Assembly: GCA_029212615.1 (NCBI GenBank)
Contig: JARGPJ010000011.1
Location: 1 to 64,000, forward strand
Length of the DNA stretch: 64,000 nucleotides
From: Verrucomicrobiales bacterium
GTDB taxonomy: Bacteria > Verrucomicrobiota > Verrucomicrobiia > Verrucomicrobiales > DEV007
Reading direction: 5' to 3'
Below are positions 17,875 through 26,734 of the stretch, piece by piece. Under the pieces are notes generated by a model that saw only the letters and a list, made by a program, of their open reading frames with translations, was not told the origin of the DNA and did no database searches. Within the stretch, counting starts at the first letter, position 1. Each line of letters opens with the position of its first letter. A program made the position numbers and the translations under genes.

Positions 17875-19338
17875 ATGTCAGAATCCCGTTACACGCCCTG
17901 TATTGGTCTCGAAGTCCACGTTCAGCTGAAGACCGAGAGCAAAATGTTTTGCTCCTGCGCGGTTCAGTTTGGTGAAGAGCCCAACTCCTTGACCTGTCCA
18001 ACTTGCCTCGGATTGCCGGGAGCTCTTCCTGTCCTCAATGCCGGAGCGATCGAACGGACGATATTAACCGGTCAGCTTTTGAAGTGTGAAACCCCGCCGG
18101 TGGTGAAGTGGGACCGGAAGAATTACTTCTACCCGGACATGCCGAAGAACTATCAGATTTCGCAATTTGATCTGCCTCTTTGTCTGGGAGGTTCGGTTCC
18201 CTTGTATGAACTTGCCTATCCCAAGGATGTTCAGAAGTCGATTGTGAACCCGGGGAAGGCGGTTCAGTTGACCCGGATTCACCTGGAAGAGGATGTGGCC
18301 AAGTCGACGCACCATTCGAACTACACGACGATTGATTTTAACCGCGCCGGGACTCCTCTCATGGAAATCGTCTCTGAGCCCGATATCGACAATGCGGAGG
18401 AGGCAGTGGCCTATCTCAATTCGCTCCGTCAGATCCTTGTCTACAGCGGGGTCTCCGATGCAGACATGGAGAAAGGGCAGATGCGCTGCGACGTGAATAT
18501 TTCCGTTCGCCCTGAGGGACAGGATGAACTGGGGACCAAAATCGAGCTGAAGAATCTGAATTCCACCTCTTCAGTGAGGCGTTCGATTCACTACGAGATT
18601 GGTCGACAGATCGAGGAGCTCGAGGCGGGCCGGACCATCACCCAGGCGACCTGGCGCTGGAATGATGATATCGGGCAGACCGAACTGATGCGGACGAAGG
18701 AGGACGCGCACGATTACCGCTACTTCGCTGACCCGGACCTCCTGCCGGTTCGGACGGGTGAAATGCTGGCACGGGTTCAGGAGAACCTCCCGGAACTGCC
18801 TCACGAGAAAGTGGAGCGTTTCGAGAAAGATTTCGGGATCACCTACTACGACGCCTCCGTGCTCGCGGCAGAGCAGTCGCTCGCTAATTTCTACGAAACC
18901 GCTGCGAAGGGGACGAAATCACCGAAGAAGGTCGCCAACTGGGTCATCAATAACCTTCTTGCCGAACTGAATGAGCGTGATATCGGGATCGAAGAATGTC
19001 CGGTCGACGCAGTCAAAATCGGAGCATTGGTTGATCTCGTCGAAGCGGGTCAGATTTCCAATAATCAGGCGAAAGAAGTTTTCGCTGATCTCTTTGAAAA
19101 TCCTGAGCAGAATCCAGCGGAGATTGCCAAAGCAAAAGGGTTCGAGCCCGCTGATTCGGGTGAGGTGGAAGGATTTATCGATGAGGCGATCGCGGCGAAT
19201 CCGGGTCCTGCCGGCGAGGTCACGGAGGGCAATGATAAGGCGGCCAACTTTCTCACCGGGCAGGTCATGAAGCTTTCCCGCGGAAAGGCCAATCCCAGGC
19301 AGGTCACCGAATTGATCCTTAAGAAGCTGCGAGCCTAG
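17875..19338 (+). CDS. gatB: aspartyl/glutamyl-tRNA amidotransferase subunit B
   Basis: 487 residues, full length. GatB is the kinase/transamidation subunit of GatCAB, which converts Glu-tRNA(Gln) or Asp-tRNA(Asn) to the amidated forms. Visible: IGLEVHVQLKTESKMFCSC, CPTCLGLPGALP, RKNYFYPDMPKNYQISQ, and MRCDVNISVRP. The C-terminal helical tail domain (YqeY-like) ends FLTGQVMKLSRGKANP. Cys residues for the structural zinc are present. gatA and gatC are not in this window. It forms a tight block with aroC and the CvpA-like gene. Confidence 0.97.
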   Translation: MSESRYTPCIGLEVHVQLKTESKMFCSCAVQFGEEPNSLTCPTCLGLPGALPVLNAGAIERTILTGQLLKCETPPVVKWDRKNYFYPDMPKNYQISQFDLPLCLGGSVPLYELAYPKDVQKSIVNPGKAVQLTRIHLEEDVAKSTHHSNYTTIDFNRAGTPLMEIVSEPDIDNAEEAVAYLNSLRQILVYSGVSDADMEKGQMRCDVNISVRPEGQDELGTKIELKNLNSTSSVRRSIHYEIGRQIEELEAGRTITQATWRWNDDIGQTELMRTKEDAHDYRYFADPDLLPVRTGEMLARVQENLPELPHEKVERFEKDFGITYYDASVLAAEQSLANFYETAAKGTKSPKKVANWVINNLLAELNERDIGIEECPVDAVKIGALVDLVEAGQISNNQAKEVFADLFENPEQNPAEIAKAKGFEPADSGEVEGFIDEAIAANPGPAGEVTEGNDKAANFLTGQVMKLSRGKANPRQVTELILKKLRA

Positions 19339-19347
19339 CCTCCTGTT

Positions 19348-19375
19348 TTTCCCCGCATTCCATGCGTAAGGGAAA
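19348..19375. terminator. hairpin between convergent genes
   Basis: TTTCCC at 19348-19353 pairs with GGGAAA at 19370-19375, with an inner CGCAT/ATGCG stem around a three-base loop and a three-base bulge. It lies just past the gatB stop and before the end of the opposing small gene. There is no clear U-tract on either strand, so terminator function is a guess. Confidence 0.35.
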
Positions 19376-19394
19376 GAGGGGGCGGGAAACGCGC

Positions 19395-19616
19395 CTACAG
19401 CTCAGCAGAGTCGTCGCGTCCTTTCAGCTTGATCAGCTTCTTCTTGATCACTTCAAGCTCGATCGTGAGTTGATAAGCGGCTTTGACGACGTCGGCGGTG
19501 GTTTCCTCATCATCGAGATGTCTCGCCGCGGGGGTGACCTTCATCATTTCGAGAGCAATGACCTTGCAGGCTTCCTCAATTTTGTTTGTGGCTTCGTCTC
19601 TGGTCATGTCGCTCAA
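19395..19616 (-). CDS. small hypothetical protein
   Basis: 73 residues, mostly helical and charged, with no membrane segment and no domain I recognise (start MSDMTRDEATNK, end KLKGRDDSAEL). Its ATG overlaps the stop of the upstream thioesterase gene by four bases (ATGA), which supports it as a real, coupled gene. Confidence 0.6.
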   Translation of the reverse strand: MSDMTRDEATNKIEEACKVIALEMMKVTPAARHLDDEETTADVVKAAYQLTIELEVIKKKLIKLKGRDDSAEL

Positions 19617-20050
19617 ACGGAATAGATCTCAATGATGTCATCAGGAACGGGTCGGGGTCGGCCTGAATCCAGGGCCACCATGGTGTAGTCGAGCCAGCCT
19701 TTTGCGACCAGCTTCCGGTCTGACTCTTTGTGTATTTCGAAGGCTACCTTTACCCCTCTGGTCTTTATCTCTTCAACTTTCGTTTTGACGATAGCAGCAT
19801 CTCCGATGCGGAGAGGGCGTTTGTGTTCCATGTAGGAAGCCCGGACAACCCAGCTGAAGCCGCGGTCCAGAAAGGCTTCCATCGACATTCCATAGCAGCG
19901 TTCCATTTGGTCGTAGCGTGCGGTGAGGACGTAGTCGAAATACTTTGAGTTATGAACATGCTGATTCATGTCGATATCGTCCGGACGAACTTCGACGCGA
20001 CTTTGGAACTCGCTGTAATCAGGCATATCGGAGAAACTAAAAAAGCCCAT
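19613..20050 (-). CDS. acyl-CoA thioesterase of the hotdog fold (YbgC/FcbC type)
   Basis: 145 residues. The motif VRPDDIDMNQHVHNSKYFDY with Asp and the following HVHN is the hallmark of 4-hydroxybenzoyl-CoA-thioesterase-like hotdog proteins. Later strands RASYMEHKRPLRIGDAA and VAFEIHKES fit the fold. It hydrolyses an acyl-CoA thioester; the acyl group is unknown. A second possible start lies at 20026 (MPDYSEF), so the first eight residues are uncertain. It is coupled to the 73-residue gene downstream. Confidence 0.85.
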   Translation of the reverse strand: MGFFSFSDMPDYSEFQSRVEVRPDDIDMNQHVHNSKYFDYVLTARYDQMERCYGMSMEAFLDRGFSWVVRASYMEHKRPLRIGDAAIVKTKVEEIKTRGVKVAFEIHKESDRKLVAKGWLDYTMVALDSGRPRPVPDDIIEIYSV

Positions 20051-20092
20051 CCCTTACCGGAATGAGCTTTCAGAGAGAGCTTGGCTCGGGAT

Positions 20093-20410
20093 CTAGCGGA
20101 AGAGTCGCTTGATGCGGTAGTCCCGACCACGTTCAAGCGGATCCGAAGAGGGCTTGGATGTTGTTTTCTTCACCGTTGGGGTCTCATATTTCTTTTTGTC
20201 GGTGACGATGCGGAGCTCAACCGGTGCGCTTTCTTCCTTGAAACTGAGAAGGGCCGGGTCGGGTTTAAACGGCTCCGGTTCATCGTCGAGTTTCGCTCCG
20301 CCGGCAATCCAGGCAGGCGCTCCACCCAGTTCCACGCTTTCATTGGAGACGCATCCCGTGAAAAGCAGGCCCGAGGCGATGACAAAAATGGTCAGTGAAG
20401 AAATTTTCAT
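20093..20410 (-). CDS. hypothetical lipoprotein
   Basis: 105 residues. Signal peptide with lipobox LFTGC around residue 20, then a short Glu/Pro/Lys-rich mature part ending in RDYRIKRLFR. No domain is recognised. The proline-rich centre suggests an extended linker, perhaps between membrane and cell wall. Confidence 0.65.
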   Translation of the reverse strand: MKISSLTIFVIASGLLFTGCVSNESVELGGAPAWIAGGAKLDDEPEPFKPDPALLSFKEESAPVELRIVTDKKKYETPTVKKTTSKPSSDPLERGRDYRIKRLFR

Positions 20411-20467
20411 GAGAGGGTGATGATGAAAAGATGTCCGGTTCTAAGTCGCTGTTCGCAAGTGGAAAAT

Positions 20468-20836
20468 TCAGTGTTCCTTAGAGAAATAGGTGTCCTCATG
20501 AGAGTAAGGAGGGGAACAACAGCAAAGGAGTTTCAGTTCGACGCTTTCGTTTGCCCTGATTTGATGCCAGTCCCCTTTCGGGATGAGAATGGCATCTCCG
20601 GGGCCAACTTCGCGCGTTTCACCTTCAATTTCCATGATTCCATCGCCGGAAAGAATGTAGTAAAACTCCTCACTTACGAGATGATAATGTCTCTCTGTTG
20701 CTCCTCCGGGAGGTAAGGTCGCTTCGGCGAGGCTTTGCTCCTCTACCGGGGCATTCGTTCGATCGAGGATACTTCGTATCGTTGAGCCGTCAGCCGTGGT
20801 GAACGGAGTCTGGTCTGCTATTTGATTGACCGTCAT
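20468..20836 (-). CDS. cupin domain protein
   Basis: 122 residues forming one cupin barrel. The first metal motif is seen as HYHLVSEEFYYILSGDG with His, His, Glu, and the second as PGDAILIPKGDWHQI with His. This fits small single-domain cupins that bind a divalent metal and act as isomerases, dioxygenases or sensors. The C-terminus carries a Cys cluster (LLCCCSPPYSHEDTYF) typical of mannose-6-phosphate-isomerase-like cupins. The substrate is unknown. It stands alone. Confidence 0.85.
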   Translation of the reverse strand: MTVNQIADQTPFTTADGSTIRSILDRTNAPVEEQSLAEATLPPGGATERHYHLVSEEFYYILSGDGIMEIEGETREVGPGDAILIPKGDWHQIRANESVELKLLCCCSPPYSHEDTYFSKEH

Positions 20837-20985
20837 CTGAGTCTATGATGATTGAAAGATTTTCGTTTAAAATGCGTTGAGGATACTTGTAGTTCCTCGT
20901 TGATGAAGTCGAATCAAGGGGTTCATTCCCATGATTTCCAATCACCTTTCACCCGATCCATACCACTTTCCTGCTCCCGAATTTC

Positions 20986-22527
20986 ATGAATGACAAGGAA
21001 GAGTTTTTTATCTCGGATGAGGATGCTCCTCCCCGACGCACTGCTCCGCGAAAAAAGAAAATGGGGTGTTTCGGGAAACTTATCCTCCTGGGACTTCTGG
21101 GATTGGCGTTCTTTATCGGATTGCTGGTGCTCATTGACGCGACCAATTCCGGTGGAACGGTGAAAAAGATACTCGTTGAGATTCTCGGGGGCCAAACAGA
21201 GGCGCCGCGGCAGGTTGAGCCGATTATTCGGGAGAAGATCGTCGAAGTGCCGGTGGAAACGGTCGTGGAGAAAGTGGTGGAAAAAATCGTCGAAGTGGAA
21301 GTGCTGCCACCGATGCCTTCCAGTTACGTCTCCTGGAAAAAGGTCGATGTCGCGGAGTTGTGGAGTGATATTCCGGTGAAAACCGAAGTGATCTCAGAAC
21401 AGGGAGATATCGCTTCAAGAGAACGGGAGAAGGACGGCAGCTACGGGATCGAAATGAAGCTGAAGCTGACTGTTCCCAAGCCGAATCAGTCAGCGAAAGA
21501 GCTCAGCGGGATAAATGAAAACCTGCCGAAGATGCTGAACGACTTCGATGCGCTCGTTTCGAAGGCGGAAGTCTCTCCGTTTTTTCACCATCTCTATGAG
21601 TTGAAGACGAGATATATTCAGGAGCGGGTCACCCGGATTGATCGCCTTCTCTCGAGACATAACCTCTATGACCTCGAAACGGTTCTGCAAGTGGCTCATC
21701 CTGAAACCGGGCAGAAGCTTCTCCTCGTGCAGGGTGAGATGGATGTTGTCACTGACGGGTCGGACGGAGACCGCTGGCCGATGTTGGATGATTACATATC
21801 GATGTCTCAGTATTATCAGCCTTTCACCAGCTATGGATGGGGGAAGCGTTCAACCACTCCCAACCCTCTGCTTGAGCGCTGGGAAACCAAGCTTGCCGAG
21901 TACGAAACGGAGTTCGCCATCTCCGGGCTCTCGATCGAGCGAAACCGATATTTGCGATCACAAATCGATACGCTCACTGCTGAGGTGGCTGACATGAAGG
22001 TCCGGAGTTATCTTATTGCGGAGGCGGATCCATTTTTTGTGCTGCCTCTTTCTTTCCTCGGACGCACCGACGAGAACGAGTTCGGGCCCTCGATCGGGGA
22101 TTACGGGGTGATCATCCACGGGGACAACATGTATCCTGCGATTGCCGGCGATGCCGGTCCGAGCTGGAAATTCGGCGAGGCTTCTCTTCGGGTGGCGAAG
22201 GCGCTCAATGAAAAGGCGACGCCCTACAACCGGCCCGTGAGTGATCTTGTCGTGACTTACCTTATTTTCCCCGGTTCCCGGGATGAGACAAAGGGGCCGC
22301 CGGATCTTGAGGCCTGGAGGGCGAGGTGTCAGGAACTTCTCGACGGAATCGGCGGCATTGGCGAGGGGTATCAGCTTCATCAATGGGAGGACCTGATCGC
22401 GAAGAAGAAGGCGGAGCAGGAAGCGGCGGCGGCCGCTGAGGAGACGGAAGAGGTGGAAAGCCCTCCCGCCGGGGACGATTCCGGAGATGAGGATCCGGCT
22501 CAGCCAGAGAAAGGTGCTGATCAGTGA
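20986..22527 (+). CDS. membrane-anchored GH75-like (chitosanase-type) protein
   Basis: 513 residues. A short charged cytoplasmic N-terminus, one helix (LILLGLLGLAFFIGLLVLI, ~residues 32-51), then a Val/Glu/Lys repeat stretch (VEVPVETVVEKVVEKIVE) and a beta-rich and helical region. Residues ~340-430 resemble the GH75 fold: a QGEMDVVTDGSDGDRWP segment, then SIGDYGVIIHGDNMYPAIAGD and GEASLRVAKAL. GH75 chitosanases have an analogous GD..P..GEAS strand pair. The C-terminus is Glu/Ala-rich and disordered. Enzymatic activity is not assured. The next gene begins within its stop (GTGA overlap). Confidence 0.55.
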   Translation: MNDKEEFFISDEDAPPRRTAPRKKKMGCFGKLILLGLLGLAFFIGLLVLIDATNSGGTVKKILVEILGGQTEAPRQVEPIIREKIVEVPVETVVEKVVEKIVEVEVLPPMPSSYVSWKKVDVAELWSDIPVKTEVISEQGDIASREREKDGSYGIEMKLKLTVPKPNQSAKELSGINENLPKMLNDFDALVSKAEVSPFFHHLYELKTRYIQERVTRIDRLLSRHNLYDLETVLQVAHPETGQKLLLVQGEMDVVTDGSDGDRWPMLDDYISMSQYYQPFTSYGWGKRSTTPNPLLERWETKLAEYETEFAISGLSIERNRYLRSQIDTLTAEVADMKVRSYLIAEADPFFVLPLSFLGRTDENEFGPSIGDYGVIIHGDNMYPAIAGDAGPSWKFGEASLRVAKALNEKATPYNRPVSDLVVTYLIFPGSRDETKGPPDLEAWRARCQELLDGIGGIGEGYQLHQWEDLIAKKKAEQEAAAAAEETEEVESPPAGDDSGDEDPAQPEKGADQ

Positions 22528-23762
22528 GCGGTGAGGCGGAGCCTCATCGGCACCTCGTCAGAAGAACTTTTATCGCTGAGGCGGTTCGCGCAGTCAGCGC
22601 AGGAGTCATCGAGACTGCTCTCGCGACCTTTGCGATTCTGATCGCCGTGAATCAGTTTCAATCGGGTGCCGGTCTGAAATCGTTTCTGCTGGCGAGTCCT
22701 GCGGTAGGATTGTTGGGAAGCTTGCTCATCGTGCCGCTGGTAGTGAAATGGCAGATCCGATCCAGTCTCGCTGCTGCCATGGTCAGCCTCGTGAGCATGG
22801 CGGGATTTGTCGTTTCGGCACTCGGATCGAAAAACGAGATCTGCTTTGTTATCGGGATCTCGATGGGGATAGGCATGATCGGGATGGCGATCCCCATGCA
22901 GACGCATTATCTGCGGCTGAATTACCCGGGCAAAAGTCGTGGACGTCTCTTTTCAGTGACCATTTTCATCCGCGCTCTCACCGCGATGATCGTGAGCTGG
23001 AGTTTCGGGGTCTTTCTTGATCATGATTTTGATCGTTATCCGGTGCTTCTCTGGCTCATGGTAGGGGCTGCAGCGGTGTCCGCAGTCTGTCATTTCTACG
23101 TTCCTTCTGAAGTGCTCCGGCCGAACAGTAAACGGCGAAATGCCTTTTGGGACTCTGTTCACATCAGTCGGGAAGACAGGGTATTCGTGAGGCTTCTTGT
23201 TGCTGCAATGGTCATGGGGATCGGGGTGCTCTCGGCAAATGCTCTTCGCGTCGATTACCTCGTGAATCCGGAGCATGGCCTCGAGTTTGATGTGAAGACG
23301 GTGAGCCTCATTACCGGCATTGTGCCGTCGGTGGTGCGCCTCATCTCCACTTTTTTCTGGGGGTGGCTCTTTGACCGGGTCAATTTTTTCAAACTCCGGA
23401 TTGTCGCAAATCTTGTCTTTCTTGCCGGGGTCATTCTCTACTTTGTCTGGACAGATGTCCGCCTCATTCTCCTGGGAAGTGCGCTCTTCGGGCTCGCGAG
23501 AGGAGGAGGGGAGATCATGTTTAACCTCTTCGTGACTAAGCTGGCGCCGGGCGAACACATTGCCGATTATATGTCGGTGCACACCTTCCTCGCGGGACTT
23601 CGCATTCTTGCGGCTCCATTTCTCGGTTTCTTCCTCGTGGAGTGGGCAAATGTTTCCGTCATGACCGCTGTGAGCGTCACGTTCATTGTTGCCTCGGTTT
23701 TGATCGTGGGGAGTGCCCGGCAGGTCGACGGGGAAAAGATTCCTGAAGACCGCATGAGCTGA
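22524..23762 (+). CDS. MFS transporter
   Basis: 412 residues with about twelve hydrophobic segments and charged loops. The layout includes LATFAILIAVNQFQ, IGISMGIGMIGMAIPMQ and LLGSALFGLARGGGEIMFN late in the protein. It uses a GTG start overlapping the stop of the preceding GH75-like gene by four bases, so the two are co-translated and may act on related sugars or peptides. The transported substrate cannot be read. Confidence 0.75.
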   Translation: MSGEAEPHRHLVRRTFIAEAVRAVSAGVIETALATFAILIAVNQFQSGAGLKSFLLASPAVGLLGSLLIVPLVVKWQIRSSLAAAMVSLVSMAGFVVSALGSKNEICFVIGISMGIGMIGMAIPMQTHYLRLNYPGKSRGRLFSVTIFIRALTAMIVSWSFGVFLDHDFDRYPVLLWLMVGAAAVSAVCHFYVPSEVLRPNSKRRNAFWDSVHISREDRVFVRLLVAAMVMGIGVLSANALRVDYLVNPEHGLEFDVKTVSLITGIVPSVVRLISTFFWGWLFDRVNFFKLRIVANLVFLAGVILYFVWTDVRLILLGSALFGLARGGGEIMFNLFVTKLAPGEHIADYMSVHTFLAGLRILAAPFLGFFLVEWANVSVMTAVSVTFIVASVLIVGSARQVDGEKIPEDRMS

Positions 23763-23807
23763 AAGAAACGCTGGATATTTAGCCCCAGCCTCCTATAAAG
23801 TTTATCC

Positions 23808-24371
23808 ATGCCGAATCTCAATAAAGTCATGCTCATCGGGAACCTTACCCGCGACCCTGAAGTGCGATACACGCCTAAAGGCTCTGCCGTGACTGATGTC
23901 GGGCTGGCGATCAATCGTAACTACACGCTCGATGACGGCCAGCGTCGTGAGGAGACCACCTTTGTTGATGTCACCTTCTGGGGGCGTCAGGCCGAAGTGA
24001 TTGGCGAGTACATGAAAAAGGGGCGTCCCATGTATGTGGAAGGCCGTCTTAATCTGGATCAGTGGGAAGATAAGACATCAGGTCAGACCCGAACGAAGTT
24101 GAAGGTAGTGGGCGAAAATTTCCAATTCCTCGGCGGTCGTGACGATAATTCCGGCGGCGGCGGTAGTCAGCAGTCCTACGGTGGTGGACAGCCGCAACAG
24201 CAGCAGCCTCAATACCAGCAGGCCCCGCCCCAACAGCAGCCGCAGCAACAGGCACCACCTCAGCAGCAAGCTGCTCCGCCTCAGCAACAGGCGGCACCAC
24301 CTCAACAACCGGCTCCGCCCCAGCAGAATTATGAGCCCATCCGTGACGAGGACGATGACATCCCGTTTTAG
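23808..24371 (+). CDS. ssb: single-stranded DNA-binding protein
   Basis: 187 residues. The OB fold fills the first ~110 residues: NKVMLIGNLTRDPEVRYTP, then FVDVTFWGRQAE and GRPMYVEGRLNLDQW. A Gln/Pro-rich linker (about residues 125-172, made largely of CAG and CCA-type codons) precedes the acidic tip DEDDDIPF, which recruits replication and repair partners. Binds single-stranded DNA as a tetramer. It is a free-standing gene. Confidence 0.97.
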   Translation: MPNLNKVMLIGNLTRDPEVRYTPKGSAVTDVGLAINRNYTLDDGQRREETTFVDVTFWGRQAEVIGEYMKKGRPMYVEGRLNLDQWEDKTSGQTRTKLKVVGENFQFLGGRDDNSGGGGSQQSYGGGQPQQQQPQYQQAPPQQQPQQQAPPQQQAAPPQQQAAPPQQPAPPQQNYEPIRDEDDDIPF

Positions 24372-24556
24372 GGGGGATTACACAGGGTGAGGCCGGTGAC
24401 TTAACCCTGTTTCTTCTTGTTAAGGAGATCGACGCCTGTCTCCGACATTTACCCGTTCGCGGTCCCGGAGAGGGCCGTGCTTGCGGGGTCAGGATTGCAG
24501 AATGGAAATCCTGTGACGGGCAGGAAAGTGGTGCCCGTCGCCCCGGCAGGGAAGTA

Positions 24557-24601
24557 CGGGGAAAGACAGGCCAAATGGGTTCATTGACCTGCCTTTCCCG
24601 G
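24557..24601. repeat. long imperfect inverted repeat
   Basis: CGGGGAAAGACAGGCC (24557-24572) pairs with GACCTGCCTTTCCCGG (24586-24601), with a few mismatches or wobbles, around a 13-base loop. It lies 20 bases past the serA stop and may form a 3' hairpin for that transcript, although no U-tract follows. A second weaker stem (ACAGGGT 24382-24388 with ACCCTGT 24404-24410, then TTCTTCTTGTT) may end the ssb transcript. Confidence 0.4.
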
Positions 24602-24621
24602 TAAAGTTTCGGAGCTGACGC

Positions 24622-26226
24622 TTAAAGTTCGACTGATTGAGCGCTTCGAATACCGTCGAGCTTCAGGATCTCAGTGATTAACTGTTCGTCCGCGGCTGAA
24701 TCGATATTGAGGATGCTGACCGCTTCCCCCCCGATCTTATTCCGGCTCAGGGCCATGCTCGCGATGTTGATGCCCTTGGAGCCGAGGAGCTGGCCCAGTG
24801 CGCCGACGACGCCGGGTGAATCCGAGTTTTTAAAGACGAGGAGGTGCCCTTCGGGGCTCGCATCGATGTTGTGCTCCTGAATCTTGACGAGACGCGGCTG
24901 GCTTCCGAAGAAAGTTCCGGAGAGTGACATTGATTCGTCGCCACTGCTGACCGTGACAGTAAGAAGATCGGTGAACTCGCAGGTTTCGGCGGGGCGGCTT
25001 TCGGTGACGCGAATGCCGCGATCCTCCGCTAGCGAGGGCGCATTGAGATAGTTCGCTGATCCGGAAGTGGAGCCGGTTTCGAGGTATCCTTTCAGGGCTG
25101 AGCGAGTCACGAGAGTCGTATCGATGTCACTCACCGTGCCGACGTAGTCGATCCGGAAGGCATCGGGCTGAGTTGGTCCGATCTGGCTTGCCAGTTTACC
25201 GAGCACTTCAGCGAGGCTGAGGTAGGGCCCGATTTCTTTGAGGGTATCCTCGTCGAGATTCGGCATGTTGATCGCGTTGACAACGGAACCGTGAAGCAAG
25301 CGGTCGCGGATGGCTTCGGCGATTTCGATGCCGACATTCTCCTGCGCTTCTTCGGTGGAGGCACCGAGGTGGGGAGTGAAAACCATTTCCTCGCGTGAGA
25401 GAAGCTCGTAATCCGCAGACGGCGGCTCGTCTTCAAACACATCGAGAGCCGCTCCGGCGACCTTGCCGCTCTTGAGGCCTTCGAGAAGTGCCACTTCGTC
25501 GATCAGGCCCCCCCGGGCGCAGTTTACGATGCGCACTCCCGGTTTCATCAGCTCAATGCGCTCGGCATTGATGAGATGAGTCGTCTCCGGCGTTTTCGGC
25601 ATGTGAAGGGTGATGAAGTCCGCCTGTTTCACTGCCTCATCAACTGTCGCGCAGAGTTCCACCCGCATGTTCTTCGCCTTGCTTGCCGCCATGTAGGGAT
25701 CATAGGCGACAACGCGCATCCCGAAGCCCATGGCACGGCGGGCGAATTCGCCACCGATGCGGCCCATGCCGAGGATCGCGAGCGTCTTGTTGTAGAGCTC
25801 GACGCCTTTGTAGGCTTTACGGCCCTCTTTGAAACGACCGTCGGTGACGGACTGGTGAGCCTGAGGAATGTGCCGGGCGAGCGACATCATCAGCGTGAAA
25901 GCATGCTCAGCCGTGGAGATTGTATTTCCGGCAGGGGTATTCATGACGACGACCCCGTGCTTGGTAGCGGTCGGGATGTCGATGTTGTCCACTCCCACAC
26001 CGGCGCGGCCGATGGCGCGGAGAACGCCGGAACCGGCTTCGATGACCGGGCCGGTGATTTTAACACCGGATCGGACAATAATGCCCTCGTAGTTCGGAGC
26101 GAGCTCCACTAACTCAGATTCGCTCAAACCAAGCTTCACATCGACTTCGATGCCTTCGGCTTCCTTGAGTAGTTCGATCCCGCGTTCAGCGATGGGATCT
26201 GCGACGAGCACTCTGCGTGTTTCCAT
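24622..26226 (-). CDS. serA: D-3-phosphoglycerate dehydrogenase
   Basis: 534 residues, the long form with C-terminal regulatory domains. It oxidises 3-phosphoglycerate to 3-phosphohydroxypyruvate with NAD+, the first step of serine synthesis. Motifs: IIVRSGVKITGPVI, NTPAGNTISTAEHAFTLM, the NAD site LAILGMGRIGGEFARRA, then FITLHMPKTPETTHLI and FTPHLGASTEEAQENVG with the catalytic His. An ACT domain is at the C-terminus (LLVFKNSDSPGVVGALGQLL). It stands alone, on the strand opposite ssb. Confidence 0.97.
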   Translation of the reverse strand: METRRVLVADPIAERGIELLKEAEGIEVDVKLGLSESELVELAPNYEGIIVRSGVKITGPVIEAGSGVLRAIGRAGVGVDNIDIPTATKHGVVVMNTPAGNTISTAEHAFTLMMSLARHIPQAHQSVTDGRFKEGRKAYKGVELYNKTLAILGMGRIGGEFARRAMGFGMRVVAYDPYMAASKAKNMRVELCATVDEAVKQADFITLHMPKTPETTHLINAERIELMKPGVRIVNCARGGLIDEVALLEGLKSGKVAGAALDVFEDEPPSADYELLSREEMVFTPHLGASTEEAQENVGIEIAEAIRDRLLHGSVVNAINMPNLDEDTLKEIGPYLSLAEVLGKLASQIGPTQPDAFRIDYVGTVSDIDTTLVTRSALKGYLETGSTSGSANYLNAPSLAEDRGIRVTESRPAETCEFTDLLTVTVSSGDESMSLSGTFFGSQPRLVKIQEHNIDASPEGHLLVFKNSDSPGVVGALGQLLGSKGINIASMALSRNKIGGEAVSILNIDSAADEQLITEILKLDGIRSAQSVEL

Positions 26227-26349
26227 ACCTTATTGGTTTAAAAAATTGAGGCCGGAAAATAGGGGGGCTGAGGGCGGAAGCAAGGGGGAACTTGTGCCCT
26301 GGGGGCAATTTCGCTTGTCAAATCCGGTCTTCCTGACTTTGGAGACCGC

Positions 26350-26710
26350 ATGCAAGGTCTTTTCAGCTGGCTCACGAGCGCCTTCTCCCTGTGGGTGGGG
26401 CGTGCAGCATTCCGACACTCTTCTTTCCGGAATGGTTCACCCGGTTCCGGCGTCCATTTATCGTCCGGGGCCCGGGGTTCATCGTGCTCGGGATGCGGTT
26501 AGCGCTGAGGTTTGAGGATTTTAAAGGCGTGCTGAAGCTCCCGAAGGCAGGAGTGACCGGGGTGACTTGCCAGTTTGGAATCATGCCAATGCCGGGATGG
26601 GGAATTGGAAAATTTCTCAGAGCTGGTGAAATTAGTCCCATGCTCGCGGTGGGCCTCATTCCCGTGACCTTTGCCCCTGCTTCCGGGGCTCCTTGCAAAT
26701 CGCTACCGGC
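26350..26710 (+). pseudogene. broken bile acid:sodium symporter (BASS) family gene
   Basis: The beginning of a BASS transporter is visible in two frames. The first frame starts MQGLFSWLTSAFSLWV. A one-base shift within about 26395-26415 moves the match to the next frame (LFFPEWF, VLGMRLALRFEDFKGVLK, LAVGLIPV). Family members are ~300 residues with further helices; nothing more is seen here before the convergent gene that ends at 26735. Several hydrophobic positions are replaced (for example PMPGWGIGK). This is best read as a decayed fragment. Confidence 0.7.
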
Positions 26711-26734
26711 CCCGGTTCAGTTATGCGGCGTGCT

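Noticed and set aside
24170..24340. CAG-rich repeat as a DNA element
   Set aside because: It encodes the Gln/Pro linker of ssb.
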